Assembly (NCBI GenBank): GCA_026988195.1
Contig: JALSLS010000381.1
Span: 1-9,323 of the forward strand
Reading direction: 5' to 3'
Length of the DNA stretch: 9,323 nt
DNA from: Methylomonas sp.
Lineage (GTDB): Bacteria > Pseudomonadota > Gammaproteobacteria > Methylococcales > Methylomonadaceae
Every line of letters begins with the position of its first letter. The first letter of the stretch is position 1. Under the pieces are notes generated by a model, which saw only the letters and a list, made by a program, of their open reading frames with translations, did not search any database and was not told where the DNA came from. A program made the position numbers and the translations under genes. This document shows, one piece after another, positions 6,795 through 9,323 of this stretch.

Positions 6795-6913
6795 ATTTTA
6801 GTGTAACCGTTCAGTCCCCCTCTTTGGAAAAGAGGGGTTAGGGGAGATTTTATTAGATAAATCCCCCTCAATCCCCCTTTTTCAAAGGGGGAGGTGAACG
6901 GTTACATTTTAGT
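6795..6913. mobile_element. 103-bp MITE with 11-bp TIRs and 8-bp target duplication
   Basis: The element proper spans 6803-6905. Its termini GTAACCGTTCA (6803-6813) and TGAACGGTTAC (6895-6905) are perfect inverted repeats. It is flanked by the identical octamer ATTTTAGT at 6795-6802 and 6906-6913, which reads as a target-site duplication. Each half contains its own hairpin (CCCCTCTTT..AAAGAGGGG and CCCCCTTT..AAAGGGGG), and the two halves are also complementary to each other. There is no coding capacity, so it would need a transposase supplied from elsewhere. It separates the Wzz gene from the CpsD-like gene. The intact duplication and perfect TIRs suggest a fairly recent insertion. Confidence 0.85.
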
Positions 6914-6942
6914 AGTTTATTTATTGCGCATTACCTAAGCAC

Positions 6943-6948
6943 TATAAT
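6943..6948 (+). promoter_or_regulatory. Perfect -10 hexamer just before the CpsD-like gene
   Basis: TATAAT occurs 13 nt upstream of the ATG at 6962. No good -35 element lies at normal spacing. Transcription from it would start within a few bases of the ATG, and no Shine-Dalgarno sequence precedes that ATG, so a near-leaderless mRNA is possible. The match may also be chance in AT-rich DNA. Confidence 0.25.
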
Positions 6949-6961
6949 TAATAACGATCTT

Positions 6962-7810
6962 ATGAATAAAGACCTAGAAAATATAAACCCGAGCAATACA
7001 CAGCCTCAAGTACAAACGTCAGATGGAGCTATATTACAGGACCAGACGATCTTAACCTCCTATAAGCCAGAGGTAGGGTTAGAAAATATAAACCCCACCT
7101 ACACGCAAACTCAAGTACAAGAGACCGATGGGGCAAAATTACATGATCAAAGAATCATAACAGCCTATAAGCCTGGGCCATGGCTGGAATCGTATAAAAT
7201 GTTGCGTACCCGGTCGCTACAGTTAATGTCGAATAATAATTGGAGTACCTTAGCGGTTACAGGTATTACTAGTCAGGTAGGCAGTAGTTTAGTGAGTGTG
7301 AATTTGGCTATTAGTATTGCAATGGAGCTAGATCAGACTGTTTTATTGGTTGATGCCAATTTAAATAATCCTATGATGCATACCATGCTTGATATTAAGG
7401 TGGATGAAGGATTAAGTGATTATTTATTGTATGATAAACCTGTGAGTGAATTACTAATCAACCCAAGCATAGAGCGGATGGTAGTTCTCCCAGCGGGTAA
7501 GCCAATGCTAAATTCAACAGAAATGCTAAGATCACCCAAAATGGTTCAGTTAGTTGCCGAATTAAAAAACCGTTACCCATCACGTATTATCATTTTTGAT
7601 ATGCCACCTTTATTATCACAGGCTGATGCATTAAGCTTCTCCCCTTATGTTGACAGTGTTCTACTCGTTGTTGAGGAAGGGCAAACTAAAACAGATGAGT
7701 TAAAGTATGCAGCTTCTTTGTTAAAAGATGTTAACCTGCTGGGGACGGTGTTGAATAAGGCAACTGATCACAAAATCAAATATAGTGCTGATAGTTATAG
7801 GGTTTATTAA
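6962..7810 (+). CDS. CpsD/CapB-like BY-kinase homologue with defective Walker A
   Basis: A 282-residue cytoplasmic protein of the bacterial tyrosine-kinase / MinD-like ATPase fold that partners Wzz proteins in exopolysaccharide export. Residues 5-39 and 40-74 are a tandem duplication (both begin LENINP and end in YKP plus two residues). ESYKMLRTR (75-83) is the usual lead-in helix. The P-loop position, residues 100-116 (TGITSQVGSSLVSVNLA), keeps the family length, but the first glycine is Q105 and the invariant lysine is S108, followed by S109. Walker A' reads LLVDANLNNP (D131 kept, the second Asp is N133). Walker B, IIIFD213-MPPLL, is intact. The C-terminus has three tyrosines (Y274, Y279, Y282), a sparse version of the usual tyrosine cluster. 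Without the lysine, normal ATP hydrolysis and autophosphorylation are unlikely, so it may act as a pseudokinase or structural partner. The frame is otherwise intact, with no sign of decay. Confidence 0.88.
   Translation: MNKDLENINPSNTQPQVQTSDGAILQDQTILTSYKPEVGLENINPTYTQTQVQETDGAKLHDQRIITAYKPGPWLESYKMLRTRSLQLMSNNNWSTLAVTGITSQVGSSLVSVNLAISIAMELDQTVLLVDANLNNPMMHTMLDIKVDEGLSDYLLYDKPVSELLINPSIERMVVLPAGKPMLNSTEMLRSPKMVQLVAELKNRYPSRIIIFDMPPLLSQADALSFSPYVDSVLLVVEEGQTKTDELKYAASLLKDVNLLGTVLNKATDHKIKYSADSYRVY
6974..7183 (+). repeat. Tandem 105-bp in-frame duplication
   Basis: Two 105-bp units (6974-7078 and 7079-7183) encode 35 residues each. Shared positions include LENINP, TQ-x-QVQ, DGA, L-x-DQ-x-I and YKP. 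The units have diverged at both base and protein level, so the duplication is not fresh. The second unit leads directly into the kinase-like domain. Confidence 0.85.
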
Positions 7811-8004
7811 AACCTAAGGTTGAAATAATATATATCCAGAGATGGTGTTGTTTTAATATTAGCTACAGGTTTTGTTTGGGAGTAGTGATTTAAGACTGTT
7901 GCTCGAATGGTTTTGGTTTGGTGGAAAGGTATCATGCTGGGGCGTAGCGCTTTAGCCTGCTATTTAAGATTCCTAACTACTCAGCATCTTTAGTGAAATG
8001 TTTC

Positions 8005-8106
8005 GTAGGAGCGTCCGCCCCCGGCGCGAATATAATAAGGCTCTTTTCTCTGAAACTTTCAATGACCTTCGCGCTGATTAGTGCAAGGACAGATATTTGC
8101 TCCTAC
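8005..8106. mobile_element. GTAGGAGC element, copy 3 (102 bp)
   Basis: It has the same length and termini (GTAGGAGC/GCTCCTAC) as the copy at 3355-3456, with an identical first 25 bases and an identical last block, GGACAGATATTTGCTCCTAC. The differences cluster in the centre. Its inner inverted repeat is partly broken on the right side (CGCGCT instead of CGCGCC). It lies 27 bp from the next palindromic element. Confidence 0.8.
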
Positions 8107-8133
8107 ATCATCATTGTTTACTCACAAGCTGAA

Positions 8134-8298
8134 TATACTTCGCGCGGTCACGACTGCGGTTTTCTAACCGCTGAGTTTTTGCCAATAGCTGCGTTGCTGA
8201 AACAGTTGCGTAGCTTGCTATGCGCCTGTTTCAGCGCCTTGCTATCGACAAAAAATCAGCAGCTTATAAATTCCGCATCCGTGACCACGCGAAGTATA
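8134..8298. mobile_element. 165-bp palindromic element with the shared central hairpin
   Basis: The terminal repeats start TATACTTCGCG and end CGCGAAGTATA, with three mismatches over 26 bases. The complementarity runs nearly to the centre (GCTGAAACAG against CTGTTTCAGC). The central block at 8205-8227 (GTTGCGTAG...ATGCGCCT) is identical to that of the 160-bp elements at 3125 and 4217, while the arms are different. No clear target duplication is present. Confidence 0.75.
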
Positions 8299-8392
8299 GA
8301 TAGTTCCTGAATTATATTTAGTGAATTATAAAGCGTGTTATATCACCTGTTTTTTGTAAAACATATAGTCTAGTTCCAGAAATAAAAACCTA

Positions 8393-8623
8393 CCTGATTA
8401 CCCATGAGCTTCGGCCGTATATAACACACTAGATCCACGTCATACCAGCAAGGGGTTGCTGGTATCCAGTGTATAGGGACATACGATCTGGATAATTAGC
8501 TTATACTTGATTATACAATCACCCCATCCTTGGGTTCTAGATCTCGGCAACCCCTGCCGAAATGACGTATAACAGTTGAATCGGCCATTTTTATAAAATG
8601 GCTGAGACTCGTACGTAATCAGG
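8393..8623. repeat. Nested CGTCAT-type palindromic repeat
   Basis: The outer ends CCTGATTAC (8393-8401) and GTAATCAGG (8615-8623) are perfect inverted repeats, with partial pairing continuing inward. Inside, ACGTCAT (8437) and ATGACGT (to 8568) bound a second palindrome that contains a perfect hairpin, ACCAGCAA-GGGG-TTGCTGGT (8444-8463), an ATCCAG/CTGGAT pair (8464-8493) and the motif CGGCAACCCCTGCCG. A further perfect 8-bp stem, GCCATTTT/AAAATGGC, lies at 8584-8602. The inner unit resembles the GTCATTCC..GGAATGAC type of dispersed repeat common in gammaproteobacteria. It may have inserted into the outer unit. Confidence 0.65.
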
Positions 8624-8737
8624 AAAACCTATCATTTACAGGTCCTCAAGTTTTAATCCATCATAGGCTGCTCTTTTTAGACTGCTGGGGTGTTTCTATC
8701 TCTAGAATTAACCAGTTATCTTTAAGTATTTGAAAAT

Positions 8738-8753
8738 TGGTATTAATATTGCT
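8738..8753 (+). promoter_or_regulatory. Candidate sigma-54 promoter for the exported protein gene
   Basis: TGGTATTAATATTGCT has the GG-N10-GC spacing and a perfect TTGC(T) -12 box. The -24 box is TGGTAT instead of TGGCAC. The start point would be near 8764, leaving a 5' leader of about 185 nt with no recognised riboswitch. It is weaker than the site at 3934-3949. Confidence 0.4.
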
Positions 8754-8949
8754 TTATCTTTTATTGCAGCCTCTTTAATTGTTTATTCAGAAATGATTGA
8801 ATGATGATGAAAATCTATTTTTTGAATGTAGATGCTGTTAAATCAGACTTTATATCGACAAAAGGTATTTTCCTATCGGGGGGAATTTAGCTTATTTGTT
8901 ATTTAAGGTATGACAATAATTTAAAATATATTTTTAAGGGATGGTAAAA

Positions 8950-9323
8950 ATGAAAAAAATAAATTTGGCTAAGGCAATTGCAATTGCTGTTACAGGTACT
9001 TCGCTTTCTTTCGGTATGGTTTCTACTGTATCGGCTCATGTTATGTATAACACAGGTGCTTTTTCTGAGTATGATGGCTGGACTAAAGAAGATGGAAGGC
9101 TAAATACGGGAGCTGTAATTCCCTGGGCAGGGACACCAGGAGCTGCGAGACCTTTTGGTTATGTAGGTCTTCAGCCATTAAATTGGGCGGCAACTCTTCA
9201 TACGGCGGGCTCCTCAGTAGAAGTTTCTCAAGCTGATTCGATAGCTGATTATGGTTTTGCTGCAGATCTTGATACTGCAAATGGTGCTTGGGGCTCTAGA
9301 CAAGTTGATCCAGCTAACCCTTC
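8950..9323 (+). CDS. Secreted protein, N-terminal part (exosortase-genome type)
   Basis: An open frame of 124 codons runs off the right edge. ATG 8950 is preferred over the in-frame ATG at 8941 because AAGGG at about 8935-8939 sits about 10 nt upstream of the former and almost touches the latter. Residues 1-29 form a Sec signal peptide ending STVSA, with mature protein from H30 (HVMYNTG). The mature start has DGWT, PWAGTPGA, PFGYVG, LNWAA, a QADS-x-x-DYGFAAD-x-DTA-x-GAW block and no cysteine. This resembles, from memory, a family of exported proteins found in methanotrophs and other exosortase-bearing gammaproteobacteria. I cannot see whether a PEP-CTERM or similar sorting signal ends the protein. 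The function is unknown. It probably forms its own transcription unit. Confidence 0.8.
   Translation, partial: MKKINLAKAIAIAVTGTSLSFGMVSTVSAHVMYNTGAFSEYDGWTKEDGRLNTGAVIPWAGTPGAARPFGYVGLQPLNWAATLHTAGSSVEVSQADSIADYGFAADLDTANGAWGSRQVDPANP

Larger units (their letters stand above)
7811..8949. other. 1.1-kb intergenic region rich in palindromic elements
   Basis: No gene is supported here. From 7811 to 8004 I see only an AACCTAAGGTT palindrome just after the kinase-like gene and an ATGCTG/CAGCAT pair near 7932-7986. The rest holds the GTAGGAGC element copy 3 (8005-8106), a 165-bp palindrome (8134-8298), a nested CGTCAT-type repeat (8393-8623), and the candidate sigma-54 promoter and leader of the secreted protein gene. 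A plus-strand frame across 7993-8310 is made of repeat DNA and is not a gene. Confidence 0.6.

Noticed and set aside
6653..6913. Rho-independent terminator after the Wzz gene
   Set aside because: Strong hairpins exist, but none is followed by a T-run, and their shapes are better explained by repeat elements.
7993..8310. Plus-strand open frame of 105 codons
   Set aside because: It spans two adjacent palindromic elements, and its composition and peptide are dictated by them. There is no Shine-Dalgarno and no recognisable domain.
9083..9280. Minus-strand open frame of 65 codons
   Set aside because: It is antisense to the secreted protein gene, which has a signal peptide and a ribosome-binding site. 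The antisense frame has neither.
1..9323. CRISPR array, tRNA or rRNA gene, or transposase gene
   Set aside because: I saw no regularly spaced direct repeats, no cloverleaf-like segment and no transposase frame. All repeats found are palindromic elements without coding capacity.

Overview
The window looks like an accessory, repeat-rich stretch of an AT-rich gammaproteobacterial chromosome. It carries surface-polysaccharide and protein-export genes of the kind found in exosortase/PEP-CTERM bacteria. The TIGR03790-type protein, the GNVR-type Wzz protein, the CpsD-like protein and the exported protein at the right edge together suggest a methanotroph-like (Methylococcales) or sulfur-oxidiser-like (Thiotrichales) organism. 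That placement is inferred from protein resemblance recalled from memory and is not proven.

Layout. 1-592 (minus): the N-terminal part of a secreted protein with an 88-residue tandem repeat, cut by the window edge. 593-1559: no gene, with repeat fragments. 1560-3035 (minus): a two-gene unit, a TIGR03790-family exported protein followed by a PilZ-domain protein. 3036-4906: 1.9 kb without a convincing gene, holding four repeat structures. It also holds, on the minus strand, a sigma-54-type promoter followed about 40 nt later by an RNA resembling the GEMM / cyclic-di-GMP-I riboswitch. 4907-6652 (plus): a Wzz/GumC-like polysaccharide co-polymerase. 6653-6961: two nested-palindrome elements, one of them a 103-bp MITE with 11-bp perfect terminal inverted repeats and an 8-bp target duplication. 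6962-7810 (plus): a CpsD/CapB-like cytoplasmic partner of the Wzz protein, lacking the Walker A lysine and carrying a 35-residue N-terminal duplication. 7811-8949: no gene, several palindromic elements and a candidate sigma-54 promoter. 8950 to the end (plus): the N-terminal part of a secreted protein.

How the parts may work together. Wzz and the CpsD-like protein would set the length and export of an exopolysaccharide. The TIGR03790 family is reported only from exosortase-bearing genomes. PilZ proteins read cyclic di-GMP, and a GEMM-like aptamer lies upstream on the same strand, so c-di-GMP may control this locus both at the RNA level and through PilZ. The gap between aptamer and genes (about 770 bp, holding two repeat elements) makes that link tentative.

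The second theme is the density of small non-coding palindromic elements. There are at least seven families in 9.3 kb. Two have likely target-site duplications, and two otherwise different families share one 23-nt central hairpin.
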